Under the pieces are notes generated by a model. That model searched no databases, was not told the origin of the DNA, and saw only the letters and a program-made list of their open reading frames with translations. Shown here piece after piece: positions 9,067 through 17,396 of a DNA stretch of 64,000 bases (the first letter of the stretch is position 1; the number at the start of each line of letters is the position of its first letter). This DNA is from Dolichospermum compactum NIES-806 (GTDB lineage Bacteria > Cyanobacteriota > Cyanobacteriia > Cyanobacteriales > Nostocaceae): positions 330,522-394,521 of the forward strand of contig NZ_AP018316.1 in assembly GCF_002368115.1 (NCBI RefSeq), read 5' to 3'. The position numbers and the translations under genes are program-made.

Positions 9067-9180
9067 CCACCATAACTGTTTCTTCTAACCATAAACTTTC
9101 TGGTTGTCTTCAAGTCATGTCCTTACCAAATTATTCTAAGATAATTAGCGCGGTATCTCCACAAAATTGAGGAAAATCAG

Positions 9181-9921
9181 ATGAGTTCATTAAAAGATCA
9201 GGTTGCAATTGTCACAGGTGCATCACGGGGAATTGGCAGAGCGATCGCTATTCAACTAGCATCCCAAGGTGCAAAAGTAGTAGTTAACTACGCTAGTTCC
9301 AGCACAGCAGCAGATCAAGTAGTCGCAGAAATTACAGCAGCAGGAGGAGAAGCGATCGCTCTCCAAGCAGATGTTTCTCAAGAAAATCAAGTAGATACAC
9401 TCATTAAAACCACCTTAGAGAAATTCCAGCGCGTGGATATCTTAGTCAACAATGCAGGAATTACCCGTGACACCCTCCTATTAAGAATGAAATTAGAAGA
9501 ATGGCAAGCAGTCATAGACCTTAACTTGACTGGTGTATTTCTATGTACAAAAGCCGTCAGTAAAATTATGCTCAAACAACGTTCTGGGCGGATTATTAAC
9601 ATTGCTTCCGTCGCGGGACAAATGGGCAACCCAGGACAAGCCAACTACAGTGCCGCCAAAGCCGGAGTAATTGGCTTTACCAAAACGGTAGCTAAAGAAC
9701 TCTCTTCTCGTGGGATTACTGTAAATGCGGTTGCCCCTGGGTTTATTACCACTGACATGACTAGCGATATCAAAGCTGATGGTATCCTGCAATATATCCC
9801 CCTGGGGCGGTTTGGTAAACCAGAAGAAATTGCCGGCATGGTGCGCTTTTTAGCATCAGATCCCGCCGCAGCGTACATCACAGGACAAGTATTTAACGTT
9901 GATGGTGGTATGGTGATGTAA
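9181..9921 (+). CDS. fabG: 3-oxoacyl-[acyl-carrier-protein] reductase
   Basis: Short-chain dehydrogenase that reduces beta-ketoacyl-ACP with NADPH in type II fatty acid synthesis. The cofactor motif TGASRGIG is at residues 12-19, NNAG at 90-93, and the catalytic Ser143, Tyr156 and Lys160 (YSAAK) are all present. The C-terminal FNVDGGMVM is typical of FabG. Length 246 is normal for the family. A GAGGAAAA ribosome-binding site precedes the ATG. Confidence 0.95.
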   Translation: MSSLKDQVAIVTGASRGIGRAIAIQLASQGAKVVVNYASSSTAADQVVAEITAAGGEAIALQADVSQENQVDTLIKTTLEKFQRVDILVNNAGITRDTLLLRMKLEEWQAVIDLNLTGVFLCTKAVSKIMLKQRSGRIINIASVAGQMGNPGQANYSAAKAGVIGFTKTVAKELSSRGITVNAVAPGFITTDMTSDIKADGILQYIPLGRFGKPEEIAGMVRFLASDPAAAYITGQVFNVDGGMVM

Positions 9922-9986
9922 TTGGTGATTGGTGATTGGGAAGAAAAAGACAAACATTGTCCCCTGCTCCCCTGCTCCCCTGCCCC
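9922..9986. repeat. Short tandem repeats between fabG and the transferase gene
   Basis: TTGGTGA/TTGGTGATTGGG units are followed by repeated CCCCTGCT and TTCCCTG units. The TTCCCTG run continues past 9987 and encodes the last residues (EQGTGNRE) of the neighbouring minus-strand gene. Confidence 0.7.
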
Positions 9987-11087
9987 CTATTCCCTGTTCC
10001 CTGTTCCCTGTTCACGGATTATTCTTTGCCAAACGGTAAAGCCTAACAGCAAAATAATACCGGCAGCAGTAGCCAGCATTACTGGTAAACTCATACCCTG
10101 AACTTTCATCGCCAGCAAATTACAACCTAAAGTAATTGACCAGAGGATAAAAGCTGCATTGCGTTGGGATAGTCCCCAAGCCAACAAACGATGATGGATG
10201 TGGTCTTTACCTGGTGTACTCAGAGGGTTTTTTCCTGCCATGAGCCGGCGCACAAATACTTGAGTAGTGTCAATAACTGGCAAGAGCAGAAATAAAACTG
10301 TCGGTATCAGGGCATAGATTGTATTTAGTTGGAGTTTACCTAAAATGCTGGTTGCTGCTAACACATAGCCAAAAAAGTATGCTCCAGCATCACCCATAAT
10401 GATGTGTGAGGGGTGAAAATTATGGCGTAAAAAGCCCAGTGCTGCCCCTCCCAAAGCTGCTAAAACTAGAGTAGCAGCTGCGCGATTATCAAACTGGGCA
10501 GAAACTCCTAACAAACTGATAGCAGTGATAAAGCTAATCCCACCAGCCAAACCATCCATCCCATCCATGAGGTTAACAGCATTAGTAATCCCCACCACCC
10601 ACAGCACTGTTAAGGCCATAGACAAGAGGGAATCAATGGGTGTACCAAAGGCAACTTGGATGCTAATTCCGTTACCAACCAACAAAAGTGCTGTTGTTAC
10701 CTGCGCCCATAACCGCACGGACGGGGGTAAGCCAAATTGGTCATCAATAAAGCCGACGAGAACTAAAATTGAACCACCGAGGAGAATCGTTAAAACCTGA
10801 GCTAAAACGCCTTGCAGTTCAATCGGCCGCAAGAGACTAGCTAAGACCAAAGCCGCAATTACCCCCGCGTAGATTGCCAAACCTCCCGCATTAGGTAAAG
10901 GTTCTTGATTCAGTCGTCGAGCGTTGGGTTGATCTGCCCAACCTACCTCTAAGGCAAATTTCCGAATTGTGGGAATTAAACGCCAGGTAACAATTAAAGC
11001 TAATAGAAACGTAAATAATACAGCTAACCAGCCGGAGCCGCTAGGGTCAGCAATGCCAAGGGATTTAAGGGAGTTGGCTAAGTTCAT
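9987..11087 (-). CDS. Undecaprenyl-phosphate N-acetylglucosaminyl-1-phosphate transferase (WecA/MraY family)
   Basis: Polytopic polyprenyl-phosphate sugar-1-phosphate transferase that starts assembly of a cell-envelope polysaccharide on undecaprenyl phosphate. The family signatures are present: the DD-like region GFIDDQFGL, NLMDGMDGLAGG, MGDAGAYFFGY and the C-terminal HIHHRLL motif of the WecA/TagO subgroup rather than MraY proper. About ten to eleven membrane helices are apparent in 366 residues. The sugar substrate cannot be fixed from sequence. The last eight residues are encoded by short repeats and are probably dispensable. Start ATG 11087 has a GGGAGCAA ribosome-binding site. Confidence 0.88.
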   Translation of the reverse strand: MNLANSLKSLGIADPSGSGWLAVLFTFLLALIVTWRLIPTIRKFALEVGWADQPNARRLNQEPLPNAGGLAIYAGVIAALVLASLLRPIELQGVLAQVLTILLGGSILVLVGFIDDQFGLPPSVRLWAQVTTALLLVGNGISIQVAFGTPIDSLLSMALTVLWVVGITNAVNLMDGMDGLAGGISFITAISLLGVSAQFDNRAAATLVLAALGGAALGFLRHNFHPSHIIMGDAGAYFFGYVLAATSILGKLQLNTIYALIPTVLFLLLPVIDTTQVFVRRLMAGKNPLSTPGKDHIHHRLLAWGLSQRNAAFILWSITLGCNLLAMKVQGMSLPVMLATAAGIILLLGFTVWQRIIREQGTGNRE

Positions 11088-11191
11088 TTGCTCCCAATAT
11101 AATCATTAGTTTTATGGTCAAACATAAGTATCAATTGTTAATATTAACCAATTTTGGGATTTTGATTGTTAATCTAAATTGGGAAAAGGGA

Positions 11192-11218
11192 TTAGCACTC
11201 TTGGTCAGTGAGTGCTAA
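11192..11218 (+). promoter_or_regulatory. CIRCE operator (HrcA binding site)
   Basis: A perfect TTAGCACTC-N9-GAGTGCTAA inverted repeat 32 bp upstream of the groEL2 start codon. CIRCE is the operator of the heat-shock repressor HrcA, so the chaperonin gene should be derepressed by heat or by accumulated unfolded protein. Confidence 0.95.
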
Positions 11219-11250
11219 ATTGTCTAATGGAAGCAATAGAAAAATAAAAC

Positions 11251-12951
11251 ATGACTAAGATTATTGCATTTAAGGAAGAATCACGACGTGCATTAGAGAG
11301 GGGTATTAACGCTCTGGCAGATGCAGTGAAAATCACTTTAGGACCAAGAGGTCGTAACGTCCTATTAGAGAAAAAATTTGGTATTCCCCAAATTGTTAAC
11401 GATGGTATCACTGTTGCTAAAGAAATTGAATTAGAAGATCCTCTAGAAAATACTGGTGCTAGACTAATTCAGGAAGTAGCATCAAAAACTAAGGATATAG
11501 CTGGCGATGGGACTACCACTGCCACAGTTCTAGCACAAGCCTTGATTAATGAAGGTTTGAAGAATGTAGCTGCGGGGACAAATCCTATTAGTTTAAAACG
11601 GGGTATTGATAAAACCGTTGAGGCGCTGGTAAAAGAAATTGCCAATATCGCTAAACCCGTAGAAGGAAGTGCCATTTCCCAAGTTGCCACAGTTTCCGCT
11701 GGTAATGATGGGGAAGTTGGACAAATGATCGCGCTGGCGATGGAGAAAGTGACCAAAGACGGTGTGATTACCGTTGAAGAATCTAAATCCTTCACCACTG
11801 AACTAGAAGTAGTAGAAGGAATGCAGGTTGATAGAGGTTATATTTCTCCCTACTTCATCACCAACAACGAACGGATGACAGTGGAGTTTGAAAATGCTCG
11901 CATCCTGATTACCGATAAAAAAATCAGCAGCATTCAAGATTTAGTCCCCATTTTGGAAAAAGTTGCCCGTTCCGGTCAACCTTTATTGATTATTGCCGAA
12001 GATGTAGACGGTGATGCTTTAGCAACCTTGGTTGTGAATAAAGCGCGTGGTGTATTAGCGATCGCCGCAATTAAAGCTCCTGGTTTTGGCGAACGTCGCA
12101 AAGCTATGTTAGAAGACATTGCCATTCTCACCGATGGACAAATGATTTCTGAAGACATTGGCTTAAGCTTAGATACCGCCACTTTGGAAATGTTGGGAAC
12201 AGCGGAAAAAATCAACATTGACAAGGAAAATACCACCATTGTCGCTGGTAATGCTGCTAAACCAGAAATCCAAATTCGGATTGAGCAAATTCGCAAACAA
12301 TTAGCTGCAACTGATTCCGACTATGATACCGAAAAACTGCAAGAACGCATTGCTAAGTTAGCCGGTGGGATTGCCGTGATTAAAGTCGGTGCAGCCACAG
12401 AAACCGAACTCAAGGACAGAACCTTGCGGATTGAAGACGCACTCAACGCTACTAAAGCCGCAGTAGAAGAAGGTATTGTTCCCGGTGGTGGTGCAACCCT
12501 AATTTATTTATCTACCAAGATAGAAGCAATTAAAAATAGCCTCACCCCCGAAGAAAGAATTGGCGCTGATATTCTTAAAAAAGCTTTAGAAGCTCCCTTG
12601 CGGCAAATCGCAGAGAACGCTGGGGCAGAAGGTTCTGTGATTGTTGCCAGAGTGCGGGAAACTGATTTGAATATCGGTTATAACGCAGCTACAGGGGTAT
12701 TTGAAGACTTAATTGCTGCTGGTATTATTGATCCCGCAAAAGTGGTTCGTTCCGCCTTACAAAACGCCTCTTCTATTGCCGGTATGGTTCTAACCACCGA
12801 AGCCATTATTGCCGAAAAACCTGAAAAACAATCCGCTGGGGCCCCTGATGGTGGTATGGGCGGTATGGGTGGCATGGGCGGTATGGGTGGTATGGGTGGT
12901 ATGGGCGGTATGGGTGGCATGGGTGGCATGGGTGGCATGGGTATGTTCTAA
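11251..12951 (+). CDS. groEL2: 60-kDa chaperonin GroEL, second (monocistronic) type
   Basis: A 566-residue group I chaperonin. The ATP-site segments TLGPRGRNV, NDGITVAKEIELEDP and DGTTTATVLA, and VPGGGA in the C-terminal equatorial domain, are all intact. No groES precedes it, and the start TKIIAFKEESRRALERGINA resembles the cyanobacterial GroEL2/Cpn60 class rather than the groESL-encoded GroEL1. The tail is a long GGM repeat: ten GGM or GM units from residue about 536 to MF at the end. It is preceded by CIRCE and followed by a strong terminator, so it is a single-gene transcription unit. Confidence 0.95.
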   Translation: MTKIIAFKEESRRALERGINALADAVKITLGPRGRNVLLEKKFGIPQIVNDGITVAKEIELEDPLENTGARLIQEVASKTKDIAGDGTTTATVLAQALINEGLKNVAAGTNPISLKRGIDKTVEALVKEIANIAKPVEGSAISQVATVSAGNDGEVGQMIALAMEKVTKDGVITVEESKSFTTELEVVEGMQVDRGYISPYFITNNERMTVEFENARILITDKKISSIQDLVPILEKVARSGQPLLIIAEDVDGDALATLVVNKARGVLAIAAIKAPGFGERRKAMLEDIAILTDGQMISEDIGLSLDTATLEMLGTAEKINIDKENTTIVAGNAAKPEIQIRIEQIRKQLAATDSDYDTEKLQERIAKLAGGIAVIKVGAATETELKDRTLRIEDALNATKAAVEEGIVPGGGATLIYLSTKIEAIKNSLTPEERIGADILKKALEAPLRQIAENAGAEGSVIVARVRETDLNIGYNAATGVFEDLIAAGIIDPAKVVRSALQNASSIAGMVLTTEAIIAEKPEKQSAGAPDGGMGGMGGMGGMGGMGGMGGMGGMGGMGGMGMF

Positions 12952-12985
12952 TTTGCCACTTTCCCAAATCCATAATTTATAAATT

Positions 12986-13020
12986 ACCCACCCCTCAACT
13001 TAGTAAGGGTGGGTTTTTTT
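12986..13020 (+). terminator. Rho-independent terminator of groEL2
   Basis: The 8-bp stem ACCCACCC (12986-12993) / GGGTGGGT (13007-13014) is followed by a run of T. Confidence 0.88.
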
Positions 13021-13030
13021 AACCGTTATT

Positions 13031-13143
13031 AAGTACCACGACAGAATTAATTACATATTGGTTATTTACCAATTCTTTGCCAGTTAAGGATTTCAGCCCA
13101 GATTTTTGTGTAATTAATTTTGTCCAATTACTTATAGCGGTAT
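13031..13143 (-). mobile_element. 113-bp inverted-repeat element, copy 1 (AGTACCGC family)
   Basis: It matches, in opposite orientation and equal length, the sequence at 33562-33674. Shared landmarks are 'aattctttgcca', 'aaggatttcagcccagattt' and 'gtgtaattaattttgt'. The ends are short inverted repeats, AGTACC.. / ..GCGGTA(C)T, decayed in this copy. It encodes nothing. Confidence 0.7.
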
Positions 13144-13466
13144 GCACTCTTGGTGAGATTCAGTAGGGGTTTCCCCGCCCTTGATTGTATTGCATCAAGC
13201 GCGATAACTGTTATTACAGCAAATTGTCATCAAACCCGGAACAAGAACCCCACCCCCAACCCCCTCCCCGCAAGCGATGAGGGGGCTAAGATGTACCTTA
13301 TATGATTGGAAATCGCTGTAAGTACCTGAACAAAATTAATTGCACATTTTTTTAATAAACAGAAATCTCTGTATTCCTTTTGCCTGAACATATTATTTAA
13401 TCAAAATTTACTGATGATTATTAAATCCGCAGAATTACAAATTACCACATTACTAAAATATGAGAA
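13144..13466. other. Gene-free stretch with repeat fragments
   Basis: It contains a 'taggggtttccccgcccttg' palindrome fragment (13164-13183), a GC-rich 'cccccaaccccctccccgcaagcgatgaggggg' block (13252-13286), and a half copy of the 113-bp element at about 13310-13350 (gtaagtacctgaacaaaatt). No gene is seen. Confidence 0.5.
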
Positions 13467-14207
13467 ATGCAAATCCTGAAACGCAATATTGAGTTAAAAG
13501 TTGATGATAGTTTAATGCGGGTTTATGTGGCATCTCCCAAACCAGCAGGTAAATATCCAGGAATTGTTTTTTACAGTGATATTTATCAATTAGGTGATGC
13601 CATAATTCGGTTAATTAATTATTTGGCTGGATTTGGTTATGTTGTCGCAGCGCCGGAAATTTTTCACCGCATTGAACCGATAGGTTCTGTTATTGAACCT
13701 AATGATCTTGGCAGAATGCGCGGTAATGATGATGCCCGACGGACATTAATTTCTGAATATGATGCTGATACTCGTGCGGTAATTGATTTTCTCAAACATG
13801 AAAGTTCAGTTATTGCTGATCAAATCGGAACATTGGGTTTTTGTATTGGTGGACATTTAGCTATGCGTGCTGCTTTTGAAAGTGAAATTGAAGCTTGTGT
13901 TGCTTGTTATCCTACAGGTATTCCTATTGGTAAATTAGGTAAAGGTGTGGCAGATACTATTCACAGATTTGAGGAAATTAAAACAGAAATATTGTTAATA
14001 TTTGGAACTGAAGATCCACATATTTCTGAACATGATCGGCATACTATAATCAATGCTTTGGAAAACGCCAAAATCCATCATCAATTTTTCGCTTATGAAG
14101 CCGAACATACTTTTATGAGAGATGACGGTTATCGTTATGATCCTGTTGCTGCTACTTCCGCATGGTCACAAATTATTGCTTTTTTAGAACGGAAATTTAG
14201 AAGATAA
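13467..14207 (+). CDS. Dienelactone hydrolase family protein
   Basis: A 246-residue alpha/beta-hydrolase. The catalytic triad is visible: Cys126 in GFCIGG, Asp183 in GTEDPHIS and His214 in AEHTF. This is the Cys-His-Asp arrangement of dienelactone hydrolases. The physiological substrate is unknown; cyanobacterial members are generally assigned only to the family. There is no signal peptide, so it should be cytosolic. The start ATG (13467) lacks a strong Shine-Dalgarno. A repeat hairpin that could end transcription follows. Confidence 0.85.
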   Translation: MQILKRNIELKVDDSLMRVYVASPKPAGKYPGIVFYSDIYQLGDAIIRLINYLAGFGYVVAAPEIFHRIEPIGSVIEPNDLGRMRGNDDARRTLISEYDADTRAVIDFLKHESSVIADQIGTLGFCIGGHLAMRAAFESEIEACVACYPTGIPIGKLGKGVADTIHRFEEIKTEILLIFGTEDPHISEHDRHTIINALENAKIHHQFFAYEAEHTFMRDDGYRYDPVAATSAWSQIIAFLERKFRR

Positions 14208-14221
14208 TTATCAACATACAT

Positions 14222-14254
14222 AAATCCCCCATTTCTCAAAGAAGTCGGGGATTT
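14222..14254. repeat. AT-flanked GGGGAT palindrome (possible terminator)
   Basis: AAATCCCC (14222-14229) pairs with GGGGATTT (14247-14254) around a TTTCTCAAAGAAGTC centre. It is a member of the ATCCCCGACTTCTT/AAGAAGTCGGGGAT palindrome family that recurs in this window, placed where a terminator of the upstream hydrolase gene is expected. Confidence 0.6.
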
Positions 14255-14321
14255 TGTCGTTGCTAGACCATAATATTTGTTAAACTAAGATTGAGAAAAG
14301 CAAAATTTATTTTATTTATTT

Positions 14322-14701
14322 ATGACTTTCTCCCCTCCGTTGATTTCTCAATCAGATCCTCCCCTTCCCCCTTGGGAAAATCTGCCGACAATGTATGATT
14401 TACCTAATGAAAACCCAGAGGAAAAAGGTTTGCCAGACGAATTTCATTTTTTACAACCTTTACTTTTATATCTGACCTTTCAACCTCTAAATTGGGGTTA
14501 AGGTGGTTTACTCTCGCAGGAGAATTAATTCCTGAACCAACAGAAAAAGTTGTTGCTGCGACAGAAAGGGCTATTCTTGCTGAGAAGAATGCTAAAGAAG
14601 CTCAACAAGAAGCAACTGAAGCTAAAAGAAAAGCCGAAAAACTAGCAGAAAGGTTACGTCAGTTAGGTATTAATCCTGATGAATCTGATGATAATTCATA
14701 G
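14322..14701 (+). pseudogene. Uma2 family (DUF820) endonuclease-like protein, internally deleted
   Basis: Two pieces of one gene lie end to end. The first (ATG 14322 to TAA 14499-14501) encodes an N-terminus with NLPTMYDLPNENPEEKGLPD and DEFHFLQPLLL. The second, in another frame from about 14492, encodes LRWFTLAGELIPEPTE followed by a coiled AEKNAKEAQQEATEAKRKAE tail ending LRQLGINPDE, which is typical of the end of Uma2 proteins. The whole nuclease core, about 100 residues, is missing, and the junction LNWG/LRWFT shifts frame. The downstream piece alone looks like a short gene but has no start of its own beyond a TTG. Confidence 0.75.
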
Positions 14702-14703
14702 TT

Positions 14704-14744
14704 AATATCCAAATCCCCAAATTCTTGAAGAAATTGGGGATATC
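14704..14744. repeat. Palindrome 'atatccaaatcccc...ggggatat'
   Basis: An imperfect inverted repeat centred on ATTCTTGAAGAAAT, another member of the ATCCCC/GGGGAT family, directly after the Uma2 remnant. It could act as a terminator. Confidence 0.55.
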
Positions 14745-14801
14745 AATTTTCAATTTTACCTCAACCTACTTTTCCTGTGTTTTTTGAAAGTAGATAAATT
14801 T

Positions 14802-15500
14802 CTAATCATTAACTGACAATAAACCGGGGGGAGGAGTAATTTCAACTCGACGGGTTGCTAAATCAACAACAGGAACAATTTCCATGACAAAAGGAATTAA
14901 AACTGTTTTTTGTTTTTTATCAGTTTTAAATTCTTCATGGTTAGTGACAAAATCAGGATCAAATTTAACTTCTAATAAATCATGACCTGAAGGCAATATA
15001 TCCACCACCGTTCCCACAAATTCCCCAGATGATTGCATAAAGACTTGCAACCCTAGCAAATCTAACACATGAAATTCACCTGCTGCCAATTCTGGGCGAT
15101 CGCTCACCGGCACAAAAAACCGACAATCACGCATATTTTCAGCTTGATGGCGATCGCTCACTCCCTTTAATTTAATCACATAGAGATTCTTCCCATCAAG
15201 ATACCGTCCATGTAACAACTCCACAGATTCAAGTTCCGTTTCCCCAGGACGCAACAACCAGCGTTTTCCTGGTTTCTCAAAGCGTTCAGGAAAATCAGTA
15301 TTAGGATAAACTCGCAACTCCCCAGTTAAACCTTGAGGAGAGACAATTTTGCCAATTTCCAACCAATCATCAAGATTAGGGCTTGGTGATTGGTGATTGG
15401 TGATTGGTGATTGGGGACTAGGAACAGGTGACTTTTTGACCTTTCCCTCTGCACCCTGCCCCCTGCCCCCTTGCTTCTTTTTCCCGTCTTCGTGGTTCAT
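14802..15500 (-). CDS. rimM: Ribosome maturation factor RimM
   Basis: Assists late assembly of the 30S subunit head through ribosomal protein S19. The conserved core begins at about residue 44 (LDDWLEIGKIVSPQGLTGEL) with the RimM beta-barrel (YPNTDFPERF), followed by the PRC-barrel domain (LLGLQVF, GTVVDILPSG, VLIPFVMEIVP). The first about 42 residues (rich in Gly, Lys, Pro, Ser) are encoded by short tandem repeats (ttggtgattggtgatt and cccctgcc type) and have no counterpart in the fold. No in-frame ATG exists nearer the core, so the repeat-encoded extension is probably translated. It follows the aminotransferase gene by 5 bp and is likely in its operon. Confidence 0.92.
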   Translation of the reverse strand: MNHEDGKKKQGGRGQGAEGKVKKSPVPSPQSPITNHQSPSPNLDDWLEIGKIVSPQGLTGELRVYPNTDFPERFEKPGKRWLLRPGETELESVELLHGRYLDGKNLYVIKLKGVSDRHQAENMRDCRFFVPVSDRPELAAGEFHVLDLLGLQVFMQSSGEFVGTVVDILPSGHDLLEVKFDPDFVTNHEEFKTDKKQKTVLIPFVMEIVPVVDLATRRVEITPPPGLLSVND

Positions 15501-15505
15501 TTCTC

Positions 15506-16792
15506 TTACACACTTACAGCCGCAACTTGATAAACCTGTTCAGCAACTTTCGCTAAACGCTGCATACCGACAGTAATTTCCTCATCACTACCAGTCAAAC
15601 TAATTCGCAGACATTGGTGTTTGTGTTCCCAATCCTCCTTTAAACCGGGAAAGAAACTACTACCAGGAACAACAATCACACCCACCTTCTTTAATTCCTG
15701 GTAAAATTCCCAATCAGTCATGGGTAGATCTTGCAACCACAACCATCCAAAAATAGCTCCTTCACCGCGATGTAAGAACCAAGGTATACTTTTCGGAATA
15801 GCCGCTTCCAATGTACTTTCTAAAACATCAAACTTTTGTTGATAGAAAGGACGAATCACATTTTCCGCAATATGGGCTAATATCCCTGATTCTATCGCGC
15901 GGGCGGCGATCGCTTGACCATATCGAGAAGAATGAATCCCCACATTGGTTTGGAAACATTCCAAAACTTGAATTAGGTTTTCATCCCCAATAGCCACCCC
16001 AATCCGTTCCCCAGGCAAACCTGCTTTTGATAAACTCATACAGTGGAGAATATTTTCCCCAAATACCGGAGTCATTTCTGTAAAGTTCAACGCTGGGAAA
16101 GGAGGTGCATAAGCAGAATCAATCAGCACAGGCACATTATAAGGTGCAGCTAAAGCGGTAATCTTATTCACCTCATCATTAGTTAAAACATTACCCGTCG
16201 GATTACAAGGACGGGAAAAAATCACACAACCAGTATTTTCTGTAATTGAAAGTTGGTTAAAATCAGGGCGATATTTAAATCTGTGTGCGGCTGTATCAAT
16301 ATCTAGAGTAGGCTTATAAGCAACTAAAGCCTCTGGAAACAAACAAACTCCACCATAACCAGTATAATCTGGACTTAACGGCAGGACAATTTCTTTCAAA
16401 CCGCCATTACCAGTATAGCCACCAAAAGCGTTAGCGGCATAAAAATAGATAGTTTGACTACCCGCAGTAATTAAAATGTTCCGCTCAGTTAAACTTAACC
16501 CATAACGCTGGTTAAAGTCCTTGACAATTGCCTCAATTAATGGTGAATAACCTTGACTTGAACCATAACGACAAACAACTTCACCATATTCAGAACTAGC
16601 TAATAAATCTGCCGTACAATCCCGCCATAACTTTTCTACCTCTGGTAAAATCAACGGATTGCCAGCGCTCAAATTATATAATTCCTGTCCCTTACTAGCT
16701 CTGAGGGTTTCGTTAATATCTTTCATAATCGCTCTTACGCCAGTTAAGTTAGACATCTGAGCGCCAATTTTCGTAAGGGCAGGTTTTATCAT
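15506..16792 (-). CDS. avtA: Valine--pyruvate aminotransferase (AvtA-type)
   Basis: A PLP-dependent class I/II aminotransferase of 428 residues. Signatures are NLSAGNPLILPEVE, ITAGSQTIYFY, FSRPCNPTGNVLTN, IDSAYAPPFP, the Schiff-base lysine in CMSLSKAGLPGER, and FFPGL..W.HKHQCLRI near the C-terminus. This pattern is the one seen in AvtA, which forms valine from 2-oxoisovalerate with alanine as donor. Activity with other branched-chain or alanine substrates is possible. The upstream gene of a likely two-gene unit with rimM. Confidence 0.88.
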   Translation of the reverse strand: MIKPALTKIGAQMSNLTGVRAIMKDINETLRASKGQELYNLSAGNPLILPEVEKLWRDCTADLLASSEYGEVVCRYGSSQGYSPLIEAIVKDFNQRYGLSLTERNILITAGSQTIYFYAANAFGGYTGNGGLKEIVLPLSPDYTGYGGVCLFPEALVAYKPTLDIDTAAHRFKYRPDFNQLSITENTGCVIFSRPCNPTGNVLTNDEVNKITALAAPYNVPVLIDSAYAPPFPALNFTEMTPVFGENILHCMSLSKAGLPGERIGVAIGDENLIQVLECFQTNVGIHSSRYGQAIAARAIESGILAHIAENVIRPFYQQKFDVLESTLEAAIPKSIPWFLHRGEGAIFGWLWLQDLPMTDWEFYQELKKVGVIVVPGSSFFPGLKEDWEHKHQCLRISLTGSDEEITVGMQRLAKVAEQVYQVAAVSV

Positions 16793-17025
16793 GTTTGTTA
16801 TAGACTTACTTAATCGTCAAAGTGGATAGATGATTGGGTGGTTGCAGCTAAGACAAAATTTATTATAGTTGCCAAAACAGCGAATACCTTTAACCAATCT
16901 AAACTAATGAATGCGATTTTAACAAAATCTGATAGTTAATAAAGCCCCACTGGTGAAGGTGGGGGATTTCTTATGTGATAGGTATTAATGTACTATAAAT
17001 AAAATCACTTGACAAGCAAATATTG
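16793..17025. other. Intergenic region, small hairpin only
   Basis: A CCCCAC/GTGGGG hairpin (16945-16964) followed by GATTTCTT is the only structured element. No gene is seen. The avtA promoter must lie here on the minus strand but no convincing boxes were picked out. Confidence 0.4.
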
Positions 17026-17184
17026 GGCGTTGCTGATTAAGGGTATGAATTTTAGTCTCACGCAAAGGCGAGGCAGCGCGGTCTTGGGGGTTTCCCCCAT
17101 GAGCGACTGCCGTAGCAAAGACGCACTGAGGTTTGAGTTTTAAAGATTCAATTTGGGAATTTCATACCTCAATTCAGCAACGCC
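17026..17184 (-). mobile_element. GGCGTTGCTGA inverted-repeat element, copy 1 (159-bp form)
   Basis: The ends are GGCGTTGCTGA..TCAGCAACGCC. It carries the extra 45-bp block (tacggcagtcgctcat.. type) between the two halves, as in the copy at 63609-63767, but lies in the opposite orientation. No target duplication is visible: the flanks AAATATTG and GAAAAAAC differ. Confidence 0.8.
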
Positions 17185-17202
17185 GAAAAAACATTTCGTG
17201 AG

Positions 17203-17352
17203 GTGGGTGAAAAAATGAATTTTTTGGTGCTTGAGTTTAATGGTGAAGGGAATCACGTCCATGCACTGATTGAATATCCTGCTAAATTATCCGTTTCTCA
17301 AATAGTAAATGCCCTAAAAGGCGTATCCAGCCGCAGATATGGACAAGCCGGA
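17203..17352 (+). pseudogene. IS200/IS605-type TnpA transposase fragment
   Basis: Residues LEFNGEGNHVHALIEYPAKL and SVSQIVNALKGVSSRRYGQA match the middle of Y1-type (HUH) transposases, with the HVH metal-binding motif present. The N-terminal part, the catalytic tyrosine region and the C-terminus are absent. The open frame continues into hemW sequence (past 17397) without further similarity. It starts 19 bp after an inverted-repeat element. Confidence 0.7.
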
Positions 17353-17396
17353 TATAAAACTTTGCTTCTTTGCGCCTTTGCGCGAAATAAAATTCA

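Noticed and set aside
11469..12296. Antisense frames opposite groEL2
   Set aside because: Shadows of a conserved gene with strong codon bias.
12678..12938. Antisense open frame rich in PPMPPI opposite the groEL2 tail
   Set aside because: It is the complement of the GGM-coding repeats and has no ribosome-binding site or family.
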